Positions 47,927-56,798 of a stretch of DNA of 56,798 nucleotides are shown piece by piece. Below the pieces are notes generated by a model. That model saw only the letters and a list, made by a program, of their open reading frames with translations. It was not told where the DNA came from and searched no databases. This stretch comes from Kofleriaceae bacterium (lineage in GTDB: Bacteria > Myxococcota_A > Polyangia > Haliangiales > Haliangiaceae). The stretch lies in contig JALHPV010000012.1 in the NCBI GenBank assembly GCA_022842285.1, forward strand, positions 1 to 56,798, given 5' to 3'. Made by a program: the position numbers and the translations under genes. Positions within the stretch are counted from its first letter, which is position 1. The number at the start of each line of letters is the position of its first letter.

Positions 47927-48469
47927 CTAGCTGGCCTTCTTGCCGGCCTTCTCGGAGACCCTGCTGATGTCCTTCGCGCCGTGGGCGTCGAGGATCTTGC
48001 GGGCGCGGTCCGCCATGTCGCGGTCGAAGCAGTGGACGCTCAGGAGCGAGCCGCCGTTGTGCACGAACGACTCGTAGGCCTTCGCCTCGATCTCGGGGAT
48101 GCCGAGGCCAACGAGCGCGCCCGTCAGCGTACCGACGGCGCCACCCGCACCTGCGCCGGCGAGCGTGGCCATGATCGGGCCGGCCGCGATGAACGGGCCG
48201 AGACCGGGGATGGCGAGCGCGCCGATGCCGAGGAGGAGACCAAGCGTGCCGCCGATGACGCCACCGGCGGCAGCGCCGACGAGGGCGCCCTCGGGAGCCT
48301 TCGTGTGCTTCTCGTGAGCGACCTCGCGGGTCGCGCCCGCGTCGGGCAGCAGCGCGGACATGTCACTGGCCATGAAGCCCGCGGACTGCAGGCCATCGAT
48401 GGCCGTCTCGAGCTGCCCGCGGTTGTCGAACATGCCGATCACGGCAATCTTCTTGTCTTCGGTGGTCAT
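47927..48469 (-). CDS. Glycine-zipper membrane stress protein (YflT/GS17M-like)
   Basis: A 180-residue protein. Residues 1-45 form a beta-alpha-beta unit (IAVIGMFDNRGQLETAIDGLQSAGF) like the general-stress 17M (YflT) domain; 62-120 is a pair of Gly/Ala-rich hydrophobic helices with GxxxG spacing (ALVGAAAGGVIGGTLGLLLG and GAGAGGAVGTLTGALVGLG), i.e. a glycine zipper; the last 55 residues repeat an alpha/beta element (SLLSVHCFDRDMADRARKIL). Known relatives are stress- or cold-induced. AAGGA precedes the ATG. It follows the BON lipoprotein by 14 bases, so the two form an operon likely connected with envelope or osmotic stress. Confidence 0.7.
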   Translation of the reverse strand: MTTEDKKIAVIGMFDNRGQLETAIDGLQSAGFMASDMSALLPDAGATREVAHEKHTKAPEGALVGAAAGGVIGGTLGLLLGIGALAIPGLGPFIAAGPIMATLAGAGAGGAVGTLTGALVGLGIPEIEAKAYESFVHNGGSLLSVHCFDRDMADRARKILDAHGAKDISRVSEKAGKKAS

Positions 48470-48483
48470 CTTCGTCGTCCTTC

Positions 48484-48840
48484 TTAGTTGGAGATTTCGA
48501 GCTGGTTGGTGATGGTGCGGGAACCGGCCTTGCTCGACGCGATGCGCTCGAGCGTGGCTTTCTCCGCCGCGGAGGCGACCGGACCGACGAGCGTCACGTT
48601 GCCGTCGGTGACGACGATCTTGGCGTTGTGCGCGTTGGTCGACAGGGAGTCGTCGGCCATCACGGCCTGGCGGATCGCCTGCGTGAGCTCGAGATCCGAG
48701 CTCGTGTTGACGGCCTCGTCGGCCGTCTTGGTGCTGCGCTCGTTCTTGGCGGTGTTATCCGCCTCGACCTTGCGCTTATCGTCGGATTGGCAGCCGGCGA
48801 TCGCGAGAGCGAGCGTCGCGGCACTCAAGAAAACTTTCAT
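48484..48840 (-). CDS. BON-domain lipoprotein (OsmY-like)
   Basis: A 118-residue lipoprotein: signal with lipobox IAGC (Cys17), Asp/Lys-rich linker to about 45, then one BON domain (LTQAIRQAVMADDSLSTNAHNAKIVVTDGNVTLVGPVAS to TNQLEI) with the conserved Gly of DGNVTLVG. BON domains bind phospholipid or other envelope surfaces and are induced by osmotic stress in OsmY. A much longer frame upstream to 50313 is antisense to the GT-C gene and rejected. It begins the operon with the glycine-zipper protein. Confidence 0.8.
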   Translation of the reverse strand: MKVFLSAATLALAIAGCQSDDKRKVEADNTAKNERSTKTADEAVNTSSDLELTQAIRQAVMADDSLSTNAHNAKIVVTDGNVTLVGPVASAAEKATLERIASSKAGSRTITNQLEISN

Positions 48841-48954
48841 GCGACTCGCTTGAGCGAGAGACGTGCCACGCGGCACCGCCGAAACTGAGCCGCAAACCGC
48901 GTTCGAGGCGCGCGAACTCGCTCGTCCGTGGTGATGGAGCGCGATGAATGCGCT

Positions 48955-48960
48955 TAGAGT
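48955..48960 (+). promoter_or_regulatory. -10-like hexamer before the GT-C gene
   Basis: TAGAGT ends 6 bases before GTG 48967; no Shine-Dalgarno sequence. Leaderless candidate. Confidence 0.4.
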
Positions 48961-48966
48961 GCGCTG

Positions 48967-50568
48967 GTGACGACGCGCCGCGATGCCGGGTGGGCTCTCG
49001 CGATCTTCATTGCGGTCAGCGCCTTCTATCTCGTCACGTCGAGCCGCGAGCCCGCATGGGGCGATGCCCGCGGGATGTGGGAAGTGGCGATGCGCATCTC
49101 GTCCGACGGCGCGATCGACATCAAGACGCGCTGGCCCGACGACATTCCGAAGGGCCGCAACGGGAAGTACTACGGCATCGCGCCGATCGGGCCGTCCCTC
49201 GTGCATGTCCCCGGGGCGCTCATCGCCCATGCGATCCACGAGGTGGATCCGAAATGGGACGGGCCGCTGCGCCCGCTCGCGGTTCACCTCGCGCCGTCCT
49301 TGCTCGGCGGCCTCGCCTGCGCGTTGTTCTTCCTCCTGCTGCGCGACCTCGGGATCCGGATCCGCGTCGCGAGCGCCTGTGCCGCGATCATGGCCGTCGC
49401 GACGACCACGTGGGTGTACGCCCGCATGCCGTACTCCGAGATCCTGCAGCTCACGACCTTCCTGGGCTGGTTCCGGGCGGTGCTGCGCGTGAGCGCCCTC
49501 CCCGCGGATATCGAGGCGCGCGTCGTGAGGCGCGAGGGACTGTGGCTCGGGGCGTGGGCCGGATTCCTGCTCAACGCGAAGTACGTGTTCGCGTCGGCGA
49601 TCCTGGGAGGCGCCGTCGTGATCGCGTGGACGCTCTGGAAGCAGCGGCGACAGCAGCTCGTACGGCTCATCGGCTGGGCCGCGGTCACGGGCGGACCGCT
49701 CCTGATCCTCGCGCTCGCCTACAACTACCTGCGCTGGGGCAGGGTCACGGCGACGGGCTACGAGCCGTACCTCGACGCCTACTTCGGGGGCAGCCTCTTC
49801 GACGGTGCGTGGGGCATGCTCGCGTCGCCGAACAAGAGCGCGTTCCTCTACTCGCCGCCGCTCGTCCTCGCCGCGATCAGCCTGCCTCGCGCCGTGCGGG
49901 CGGTGCCGCGGCTCGGCTTCGCGCTCGTCGCGATGGTGCTGCCGGTGTTCCTCATCTACTCCACGTATCGCTCGTGGAGCGGCGACTACGCGTGGGGCCC
50001 ACGCTTCTTCGTGTGGGCGGTGCCGGTGGTCTTGATCCCGCTCGCGTGGTTCGTGGACAGCGCGGTCACGCGGCTGCGCAAGGCGATCCTCGTCGGTGTC
50101 GTCGCGCTGGGCTTCGTGGTCCAGGTCCTCGGTAGCTCGCTCTACTGGGATCACTTCATTCGCATCGCCATCGAGGTGAAGAACCAGTGGCTCGGCAATC
50201 CCAACCGCGCGGGCTCGTACATCGCGGAGCGTGGTCGCGGGCATTGTGATTCCTGCTTCGAGGACACGTACGAGCTCCTGTGGACGCCTGCCTTCCATCC
50301 GATCCGGGGCCACTGGTGGCTGCTGAAATCCCTCGCCCGGGGCGACACGGCCGCGTCAGCCCAGCGGGACGCGCCGTGGCGGCACTACACGAAGCTGCCA
50401 ATGAAGCTCGAACGCTATGCGTGGGCCCGCATCGACTGGTGGGGCCTCCTGTGGCTCGAGGATGCGAAGTACGCGCGCAAACAGGGCGTCATCGTCCTCG
50501 TGGGGCTCCTCGCCATGCTCGCATTCGGCATCTGGCGCTGGCTGTGTTTGCACCGGGCGGCGACGTGA
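48967..50568 (+). CDS. GT-C fold (family 39/ArnT-like) membrane glycosyltransferase or related
   Basis: A 533-residue inner-membrane protein with about ten hydrophobic helices. A first helix (8-25) is followed by SREPAWGDARGMWEVAMRI, where the acidic residue in the first periplasmic loop is the position of the catalytic Asp of GT-C enzymes (here E or D in EPAWGD). YGIAPIGPSLVHVPG and a later loop AWGPRFFVWAVPV recall the PMT/ArnT group, which use polyprenyl-phosphate sugars. A C-terminal periplasmic region of ~120 residues has two Cys (HCDSC) and a final helix. Donor and acceptor are unknown. It heads a run of four closely packed genes, with the methyltransferase beginning 12 bases later. Confidence 0.65.
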   Translation: MTTRRDAGWALAIFIAVSAFYLVTSSREPAWGDARGMWEVAMRISSDGAIDIKTRWPDDIPKGRNGKYYGIAPIGPSLVHVPGALIAHAIHEVDPKWDGPLRPLAVHLAPSLLGGLACALFFLLLRDLGIRIRVASACAAIMAVATTTWVYARMPYSEILQLTTFLGWFRAVLRVSALPADIEARVVRREGLWLGAWAGFLLNAKYVFASAILGGAVVIAWTLWKQRRQQLVRLIGWAAVTGGPLLILALAYNYLRWGRVTATGYEPYLDAYFGGSLFDGAWGMLASPNKSAFLYSPPLVLAAISLPRAVRAVPRLGFALVAMVLPVFLIYSTYRSWSGDYAWGPRFFVWAVPVVLIPLAWFVDSAVTRLRKAILVGVVALGFVVQVLGSSLYWDHFIRIAIEVKNQWLGNPNRAGSYIAERGRGHCDSCFEDTYELLWTPAFHPIRGHWWLLKSLARGDTAASAQRDAPWRHYTKLPMKLERYAWARIDWWGLLWLEDAKYARKQGVIVLVGLLAMLAFGIWRWLCLHRAAT

Positions 50569-50580
50569 TATTGAGTCCCG

Positions 50581-51477
50581 GTGCCGCCCCGCCTCGTCCC
50601 GGATCCGGAAGACGCTCCGACGACCGTTCCGCCCGATGACGCGCAGGCGCCGAACCCCGACGATATCGAGCGGTGGATCCTCGCGTACCTGAAGCACGCG
50701 CCACTCCCGCTCGCGCTGCGCGAGATCAACCGCCTCATCGCGATCGAGGCCGTCGGTGCCAAGCAAGGCACCACGCTCGATGTCGGGTGCGGTGATGGCT
50801 TCTGGTGGACGCTCCGCGATCACGATCGCCAGGAGGTCTACGGCATCGACATCTCCGCGAGCGAGATCGCCCAGGCGCGGGCTCGCATCAACGCGACGCT
50901 GACCGACGTCTCGCGCGAGCGTCCGTTCCCGGGAACGGAGTTCGACGAGATCATCGGCAACTGCTCCCTGGAGCACGTGCCCGATATCGACGCCGCGCTC
51001 GGGAACCTGCGCAAGTCCGCCGCCGACGGCGCGCGGTTGCTCATGTTCGTGCCGACGCCGCGCTGGGCCTATCAGGGACGTCTGCAGAACTGGTTGCTGA
51101 AGCGCTCGCCGCGCCTCTCGATGGCGTTCTCGGGCGCCCTCAACGGCTTCTTCCAGCACTGGCACCTCTACGACGCCAAGGTCTGGGAGCGCCTGCTCGC
51201 CCAGCACGGCTGGAAGGTGAAGGCGACGTACGGCCTCGGCTCGGCGCGCAGCGAGTTCCTCTTCCGCTTGTTCCTGCCGCCCGCGTTCGGCGAGTTCCTC
51301 GCGAAGAAGCTGACGGGCTTCTATCCCTCGAAGCTCGCGAAGTATCTGCCCGATACCGTGCTGGCACCGGCCGCGCGCCTCGTGCGCTGGGCCGTCTCTG
51401 ACCCGCTGGTCGCGGCCGATTCGCCGACGGCGTACGAGTACCTGATCGTCGCCGAGGCGGTCGAGATCCCGCAATGA
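50581..51477 (+). CDS. Class I SAM-dependent methyltransferase
   Basis: A 298-residue soluble enzyme. A Pro/Asp-rich N-tail precedes motif I TTLDVGCGDGFW (residues 64-75), acidic motif II in VYGIDIS and NCSLEHVPDIDAAL as motif IV, which is typical of the Methyltransf_11 group. The C-terminal ~150 residues, with HLYDAKVWERLLAQHGW and several aromatic segments, define the acceptor site; this build is common in methyltransferases of glycan or lipid biosynthesis clusters. GTG start; ATATTGA sits six bases upstream and there is no ribosome site. Its last codons overlap the next methyltransferase by the bases ATGA (51474-51477), so translation of the two is coupled. Linked with the GT-C gene it may modify an envelope glycan or polyprenyl-linked sugar. 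Confidence 0.85.
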   Translation: MPPRLVPDPEDAPTTVPPDDAQAPNPDDIERWILAYLKHAPLPLALREINRLIAIEAVGAKQGTTLDVGCGDGFWWTLRDHDRQEVYGIDISASEIAQARARINATLTDVSRERPFPGTEFDEIIGNCSLEHVPDIDAALGNLRKSAADGARLLMFVPTPRWAYQGRLQNWLLKRSPRLSMAFSGALNGFFQHWHLYDAKVWERLLAQHGWKVKATYGLGSARSEFLFRLFLPPAFGEFLAKKLTGFYPSKLAKYLPDTVLAPAARLVRWAVSDPLVAADSPTAYEYLIVAEAVEIPQ

Positions 51478-52136
51478 ACGACGAGCGGCTCCAGCAGGGC
51501 GACTACTTCGCGAATCACGCCCGGGCGCGCCAGTTTCCGTGGACCCTCTATCACGGGCCTCTCGAGAAGAACCTCGCCGACTTCCTCCGCCAGGTCTCTG
51601 CCGAGCACGAGCGCGGCGAGGTGCTGGTCGTGGGGTGCGGCTTGCTCCACGAGATCGACGCGGCGCCGAGTGGTCTACGCTTCCACGTCGTCGACATCGA
51701 TGCGCGCGCCGTCGAGGCCGTGCTCGCCCGTAACGATGTCCGCATCACGGGCGGCACCGTCGTCGAGCCCGAGACGCCGATCGACCAGAGCCTGCACGCG
51801 ACCCACCGCTTTGCCGGCATCTACGCGAAGGAGGTCGTCGAGCACGTCCTCGGCTGGCCCGCCTGGCTCGCGGGCCTCCGCCGTGCGCTCGTTCCGAGTG
51901 GCCGCCTCTGGCTCTCGACGCCGAACTACGGCGAACCGTGGTTGCCCGCGCTCGAGTCGACGATCCTCGAGGTCATCGCGCGCCGCGACGGGTTCTCCCG
52001 CAAGGACATTCACCCCACGCGCTTCTCGAAGCGCACCCTCTCGCGCGGCCTCGTGTCCGCCGGCTTCGAGTCGGTCACCTGCTCCGCCACCGCCACCCGC
52101 CTCGCGCTCACCGCGTGGGCCCGGGCTCCTCGCTGA
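51474..52136 (+). CDS. Second SAM-dependent methyltransferase (reduced)
   Basis: A 220-residue protein that begins in the ATGA overlap with the preceding gene. GEVLVVGCGLLHEID (48-62) is motif I with a shortened glycine loop, FHVVDID supplies the acidic ribose-binding residue, and KEVVEHVLGWPAWLAGLRRALVPSGRLWLSTPN is motif IV to V of the same type as SAM methyltransferases acting after glycosyl transfer. A short loop GFSRKDIHPTRFSKRTL follows, as in many such enzymes. The target is unknown; two methyltransferases in tandem suggest sequential or heteromeric action on one product. Its TGA stop overlaps the ATG of the NTF2-like gene (TGATG). Confidence 0.82.
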   Translation: MNDERLQQGDYFANHARARQFPWTLYHGPLEKNLADFLRQVSAEHERGEVLVVGCGLLHEIDAAPSGLRFHVVDIDARAVEAVLARNDVRITGGTVVEPETPIDQSLHATHRFAGIYAKEVVEHVLGWPAWLAGLRRALVPSGRLWLSTPNYGEPWLPALESTILEVIARRDGFSRKDIHPTRFSKRTLSRGLVSAGFESVTCSATATRLALTAWARAPR

Positions 52137-52551
52137 TGCTAATCGAGAACCTCGCCGATGCCCTCGTCTCCATGGTGCCGGGCCGCCCCGACGCCCTGGC
52201 TCACCTCCGCACGCTCTACGCCGACGACATCGTCTTCCAGGACCCGATCCAGACGGTGCGCGGTATCGCGGCGTTCATGGAGATGAACGAGAAGCTCATG
52301 AGCAAGCTCCGCTCGCTCGAGTGGACGATCAACGCCGTCAGTGGCGATGACACCACGGGCATCATCGAGTGGACGATGCATGCGAAGAGCAAGCTCGGCC
52401 CGTCCCTCGCGGTCGACGGCCTCACGCGCGCGCAGTTCCGCGCGGGCCTCGTCGTCGATCACCGCGACTACTGGGATCTCTCGGAGATGATCGCGAGCGC
52501 CGTTCCGGGTGGAACCTTCGTGCTCTCGGCCGTGCGTCGCCTGCTCGCGTA

Positions 52552-52552
<1 letters not shown>
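52136..52552 (+). CDS. NTF2/SnoaL-like small protein
   Basis: A 138-residue protein with a cone-shaped alpha+beta fold of the NTF2 superfamily: helical start (NLADALVSMVPGRPDALAHLRTLYADDIVFQDPIQTVRG), then beta strands ending HRDYWDLSEMI, which is the typical DY-D segment in SnoaL/DUF2358-like members. Such folds are enzymes (ketosteroid isomerase, polyketide cyclase) or ligand-binding subunits; no catalytic Asp/His pair can be assigned. It is translationally coupled to the methyltransferase by TGATG and ends the four-gene train. Longer upstream frames in the same register are not used, as they overlap the methyltransferase. Confidence 0.75.
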
Positions 52553-53894
<1,342 letters not shown>

Positions 53895-53895
<1 letters not shown>

Positions 53896-54671
53896 TGTCA
53901 GTGCGCGTCGGCATCATCAACATCATGCCGAAGCTCGAGGCGTACGAGCCGCTGCTCGACGAGCCGTTCGCGCGAGCGCGCGTGCCGGTCGAGCGCGTGT
54001 ACATCCGGCTCGAGTCGCACGGGTACACGAGCAGCGATCGCGAGCACCTCGCGCGCAAGTACCAGACGTTCGCCGCCGCCCTCGAGGGCGGGCCGCTCGA
54101 CGGCCTGGTGCTGACCGGCGCTCCCGTCGAGGACATCGACTTCGAGGACGTGCACTACTGGCCGGAGCTCTCGGGCATCCTGCGGCGGGCCCGCAGCACG
54201 GTCAGGAGCACGCTGGGGCTGTGCTGGGGCGGCATGGCCCTCGCCAAGCTTCTCGGCGTCGACAAGCTCCGCTATCCGCGGAAGCTCTTCGGCGTGTACG
54301 CGAACAAACGTCTCGATGACAGCCCCCTCACCGACGGGCAGTCGCCGGAGTTTCGCTGCGCGCACAGCCGCCACGCTGGTATCGCGGACGCGGAGCTCGA
54401 GCGTGCGGCCGCCGCCGGCACCGTGCGACTCCTCGGGCATGCACCGGCGACGGGCTACTCGCTGTTCGAGACCCCGGACCATCGCTTCGTCGCTCACCTC
54501 GGGCACCCCGAGTACGTCGCGGAGCGTCTGGTGTTCGAGTACGAGCGCGATCGGGCGCTGGGGCGAACGGACGTTCCGGCGCCCCATGACTTCGATCCGG
54601 CGCACCCCGTGACGTCGTGGCACGAGCACCGCGAGCTGCTGCTCGATCGGTGGCTCGGCCTCCTCAGCTAG
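53895..54671 (+). CDS. metA: Homoserine O-acetyltransferase of MetA (HTS) fold
   Basis: A 258-residue class-I glutamine amidotransferase-fold acyltransferase. Catalytic Cys is C110 in LGLCWGG, with H204 and E206 in GHPEY; HSRH at 157-160 is conserved too. It is shorter than E. coli MetA (309) because about 37 N-terminal residues are missing; ATG 53895 overlaps the metY stop (TGATG) and IINIMPKLEAYEP starts at the usual core. Residue E79 (TGAPVE) matches position 111 of E. coli MetA; Glu there is linked with acetyl-CoA use and Gly with succinyl-CoA use, so it should make O-acetylhomoserine, which fits metY. Its end overlaps the convergent regulatory-protein gene by eight bases. Confidence 0.9.
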
Positions 54672-55479
54672 CAGGCGGAGCGTTGCGCTCCTGGTAGATC
54701 CGCATGATGTCCGCCGCGGTCTCCTCGATCGCGCGGTTCGTGACATCGATGACCGGCCAGTTCGCGTGCTTGCGGAAGATCTCGCGGGCGTATGCGATCT
54801 CGGTCTCGATGTGCGCGCGCTGGCCGTAGCTCGAGTCGTTCGGCATGCCGAGGTGCGACAGGCGCGCCTGGCGAATCCGCATGAGCATGTCGGGCTGGAC
54901 GATCAGACCGAACACCTTGCGGTCGTCGACCTGCGCGAGCTCCTCGGGCGGATCCACGCCCAGCACCAGCGGCACGTTGGCGACCTTGAGGCCGCGCTGC
55001 GCGAGGTAGGTCGACAGCGGCGTCTTCGAGGTGCGCGAGATACCGACGAGCACGAGGTCTGCCTTGGGCAGATTGCGCGGCTCGGCGCCATCGTCGTTCT
55101 TCACCGCGAACTCGACCGCCTCGATGCGACGGAAGTAGTCGTCGTTGATCGAGTGCAGGAGACCCGGCACACCCGCCGGCCCCGTGCCGAGGAAGCTCGC
55201 GAGCTTCGCGATCAACGCGCCGATCAGATCGACCGTCTCGATGTTGTAGCGCTCGACGAGCTTGGTGATGAGCTCGCGCTCTTCGGTGTTCACCACCGTG
55301 AACACCACGAGGGCCCGGGTCTCGGCTGCCTTCTCGAGGATCTGCTCGAGCTCGCTCTCGAGGCGGACACGGGAGAACAGCCGGATCTGGACCGGCTCGC
55401 TGAACTGCAGCGTTGCGGCGCGGACCATGCGCTCGGCGGTCTCGCCCGTGGCGTCGCTGATGATCATGACCGTCTTCAC
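54664..55479 (-). CDS. PEP synthase / pyruvate,phosphate dikinase regulatory protein (DUF299)
   Basis: A 271-residue bifunctional kinase/pyrophosphorylase that inactivates PEP synthase or PPDK by ADP-dependent threonine phosphorylation and reverses it with phosphate. Seen: start MIISDATGETAE, the P-loop-like GISRTSKT (146-153), where GVSRTSKTP is the family hallmark, then PLSTYLAQRGLKVANVPLV, and the C-terminal YAREIFRKHANWPVIDVTNRAIEETAADI. GTG 55479 gives the conserved N-terminus; TATGAA ends six bases upstream of it. Length is normal (270-280). The target kinase is not in the window, and the family name covers two targets so I give no symbol. It stands alone between metA and the radical SAM gene. 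Confidence 0.92.
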   Translation of the reverse strand: MKTVMIISDATGETAERMVRAATLQFSEPVQIRLFSRVRLESELEQILEKAAETRALVVFTVVNTEERELITKLVERYNIETVDLIGALIAKLASFLGTGPAGVPGLLHSINDDYFRRIEAVEFAVKNDDGAEPRNLPKADLVLVGISRTSKTPLSTYLAQRGLKVANVPLVLGVDPPEELAQVDDRKVFGLIVQPDMLMRIRQARLSHLGMPNDSSYGQRAHIETEIAYAREIFRKHANWPVIDVTNRAIEETAADIMRIYQERNAPPAS

Positions 55480-55491
55480 GGCGCGTTCATA

Positions 55492-56763
55492 TCACGAGCC
55501 AGCGTCGACGACGCGCGGACACTCCGGATCCGGCGCCGTGAGGTCGCCGAGCGTGTGCGCTGACACCACTTTGCAACCGCCACGACACAGCGAGTGGTAG
55601 GAGCAGCTGGCGCAGGGCTCGCGGGCCTCCCGCCACCGGCGGAACGCCCCGAAGGCGTCCGGCTCGGTCCAGTAGCTCGCCAGCTGGTCTACCCGCGGCC
55701 GCGTGCGCCCGAGCTGCACCAGGGGAGGCGGCGCCGCGAAGCTGCACGCCGTGAGCTGCCCCGAGGCCTTCGCCCCGATCAAGTAGTCGCCCCCCGCGCA
55801 GCCGCTGATCGCCAGCTCGGCCAGTAGCTGCCGATCGGGTCGGTGGTGCGCGAGCATCGGCGTGTACGAGCAATCCACCTTCACGCGAATCGCGTGCTGC
55901 TTGGCCGCGGCGAGGATCGCCGGCAAGAACGCGCGGTGCTGCGCATCGGTACACCGCAGCTCGTCGTAGGCCCGCGCGCCGCGCCCGCTCGGCTTGAACC
56001 GGAGCAGCTCCACCTCGGCGAGCCGCCGCTCCGCGGCGTATGCGAAGATCGCGGGCAGCTCCTCGAAGTTCGCGCGCGTCACCACGACGTTGATGCCGAC
56101 CTCGCGCTTCACCGCGCGCAGCCTCCGGATCGCCGCATCGGCGCGGGCGAACCCGTCGAACCCACGCACCGCCGCGTACGTGGCGCCCAGGCCGTCGAGC
56201 GAGACATTGATCTGTCCGAACAGGTGCGCGTGACCGAGCAAGGCCTCGAGCCCCTCGAGCCCCGACGTCGTGAGGTTGGGAATGATCCCGCGCCGCCGCG
56301 CATGCTCGGCCAGCTCTCCGAGCCACGGCAGCGTCGCACTCTCGCCGCCGCCGAGCGCCACGTGAAAGACGCCTGCGTCGGCGAGCGCATCGATCGTGCG
56401 CGTCCACTCGACGAGCCCCCACTCGCCTGGTCCGCCCTGCGGCGACGCTCCGGTGTAGCAACCCGTGCAGCCGGCCCCGCACCGGTTCGTGAGCTGCAGG
56501 TGCGCCTCGAGCGGCGCCGAGAGCACGTGCTCGTTCAGCTCCGTCTCGGGCTCGCGCCACGCCGCCGGCGGCTCGGTGATCGTCAGCGATTCGCGGGCGA
56601 ACGCCCGATCGACGAACACCAGCGCCCGCGGGACCGCCGTCTGGATGATCGCGCCGAACCGTTCGAACCGCGCCCGCCGCGGCGGATACTTCCGCGCCGC
56701 CCGCACGCGCTCCGCGACGACGCCCACGGCATCGATCAGGACGTTCGCCCAGCGCGCGAGCAC
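55492..56763 (-). CDS. Radical SAM / SPASM-domain protein
   Basis: A 423-residue iron-sulfur protein. The radical SAM cluster motif is CGAGCTGC (C95, C99, C102) in LTNRCGAGCTGCY, followed by the glycine-rich SAM motif GGGES and a strand with INVSLDG. The C-terminal part contains a SPASM-like set of cysteines: CAGGDYLIG, LTACSF and EPCASCSYHSLCRGGC (at least seven Cys) for auxiliary Fe-S clusters. SPASM proteins mature peptides (AlbA, PqqE, anSME types) or sulfatases. No precursor peptide or sulfatase is visible nearby. The N-terminal 80 residues include a helical Arg-rich stretch and are not recognised. GTG 56763 is preceded by TACGGT five bases upstream. Orientation is away from the window end. 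Confidence 0.85.
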   Translation of the reverse strand: MLARWANVLIDAVGVVAERVRAARKYPPRRARFERFGAIIQTAVPRALVFVDRAFARESLTITEPPAAWREPETELNEHVLSAPLEAHLQLTNRCGAGCTGCYTGASPQGGPGEWGLVEWTRTIDALADAGVFHVALGGGESATLPWLGELAEHARRRGIIPNLTTSGLEGLEALLGHAHLFGQINVSLDGLGATYAAVRGFDGFARADAAIRRLRAVKREVGINVVVTRANFEELPAIFAYAAERRLAEVELLRFKPSGRGARAYDELRCTDAQHRAFLPAILAAAKQHAIRVKVDCSYTPMLAHHRPDRQLLAELAISGCAGGDYLIGAKASGQLTACSFAAPPPLVQLGRTRPRVDQLASYWTEPDAFGAFRRWREAREPCASCSYHSLCRGGCKVVSAHTLGDLTAPDPECPRVVDAGS

Positions 56764-56798
56764 GCCGCACCGTAGCAGCGATAGCTCCAGAACCAGAC

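Noticed and set aside
48853-48869. Sigma-54-like promoter (minus-strand GTGGCACGTCTCTCGCT) before the BON gene
   Set aside because: The -24/-12 spacing fits, but the start codon would lie only two to three bases after the start site, the box overlaps an inverted repeat, and no activator is nearby. Kept only as a weak possibility.

Overview
The window is GC-rich, densely packed DNA from what looks like a myxobacterium-type organism (Myxococcota, perhaps the Polyangia side). The evidence is protein content: a secreted lipoprotein with 22 'CGDG...CDDGN' cysteine-rich repeats, a Ser/Thr kinase fused to a STAND NTPase, a delta-60 propeller lipoprotein, a DUF6600 lipoprotein, PEGA/TPR envelope proteins and many lipoproteins with an LxxC-type lipobox. 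No rRNA, tRNA, CRISPR array, transposase or integrase was seen. The assignment is inference from gene families, not from a marker gene.

Layout. 1-2.8 kb: the RGG tail of an RNA-binding protein, a metzincin-like secreted protease, a tandem array of 15/23-bp repeats with a palindromic outlying copy, and an HTTM/gamma-carboxylase-like membrane enzyme. 2.8-7.7 kb: a probable iron-acquisition operon (Fur-like box, imelysin lipoprotein, TonB-dependent receptor, delta-60 propeller lipoprotein). 7.9-12.8 kb: outer-membrane barrel, hybrid histidine kinase, coiled-coil protein, arrestin-fold protein. 13.0-15.15 kb: a lower-GC cassette of three unfamiliar genes, two of which look like Mog1/PsbP-fold accessory (EagR-like) proteins, preceded by two perfect palindromes. 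15.15-17.4 kb: an ABC exporter operon in which a ~240-bp segment is inverted, breaking two adjacent membrane-protein genes; flipping it back in silico restores both reading frames. 17.6-29.3 kb: DUF6600 lipoprotein with a ~320-residue charged helix, OPT transporter, degenerate M28 peptidase, beta-propeller lipoprotein, thioredoxin-like protein, MFS exporter, HEAGH membrane protein, four-helix protein, TPR lipoprotein and an SDR. 29.3-44.2 kb (minus strand): 22-repeat Cys-rich lipoprotein, PEGA/TPR protein, kinase-STAND receptor and a 2593-residue Ig-repeat lipoprotein with a terminal LamG domain. 44.3-46.5 kb: hyaluronan-synthase-like glycosyltransferase with a membrane-fusion-like partner. 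46.8-56.8 kb: DUF2279 protein, BON and glycine-zipper stress proteins, a GT-C/methyltransferase/NTF2-like gene train, O-acetylhomoserine-route methionine genes (metY-metA) behind a hairpin-rich leader, a PEP synthase/PPDK regulatory protein and a radical SAM/SPASM protein.

How it works together. Much of the window encodes the cell envelope: surface lipoproteins, outer-membrane barrels, iron uptake, polysaccharide synthesis and export, with two signalling receptors. A recurring feature is a TANNNT-like -10 hexamer 5-8 bases before the start codon with no Shine-Dalgarno sequence, suggesting many leaderless transcripts. The strongest structural anomaly is the inverted segment at 16881-17123; the most puzzling non-coding sequence is the repeat array at 1155-1302 with its palindromic copy at the HTTM promoter.
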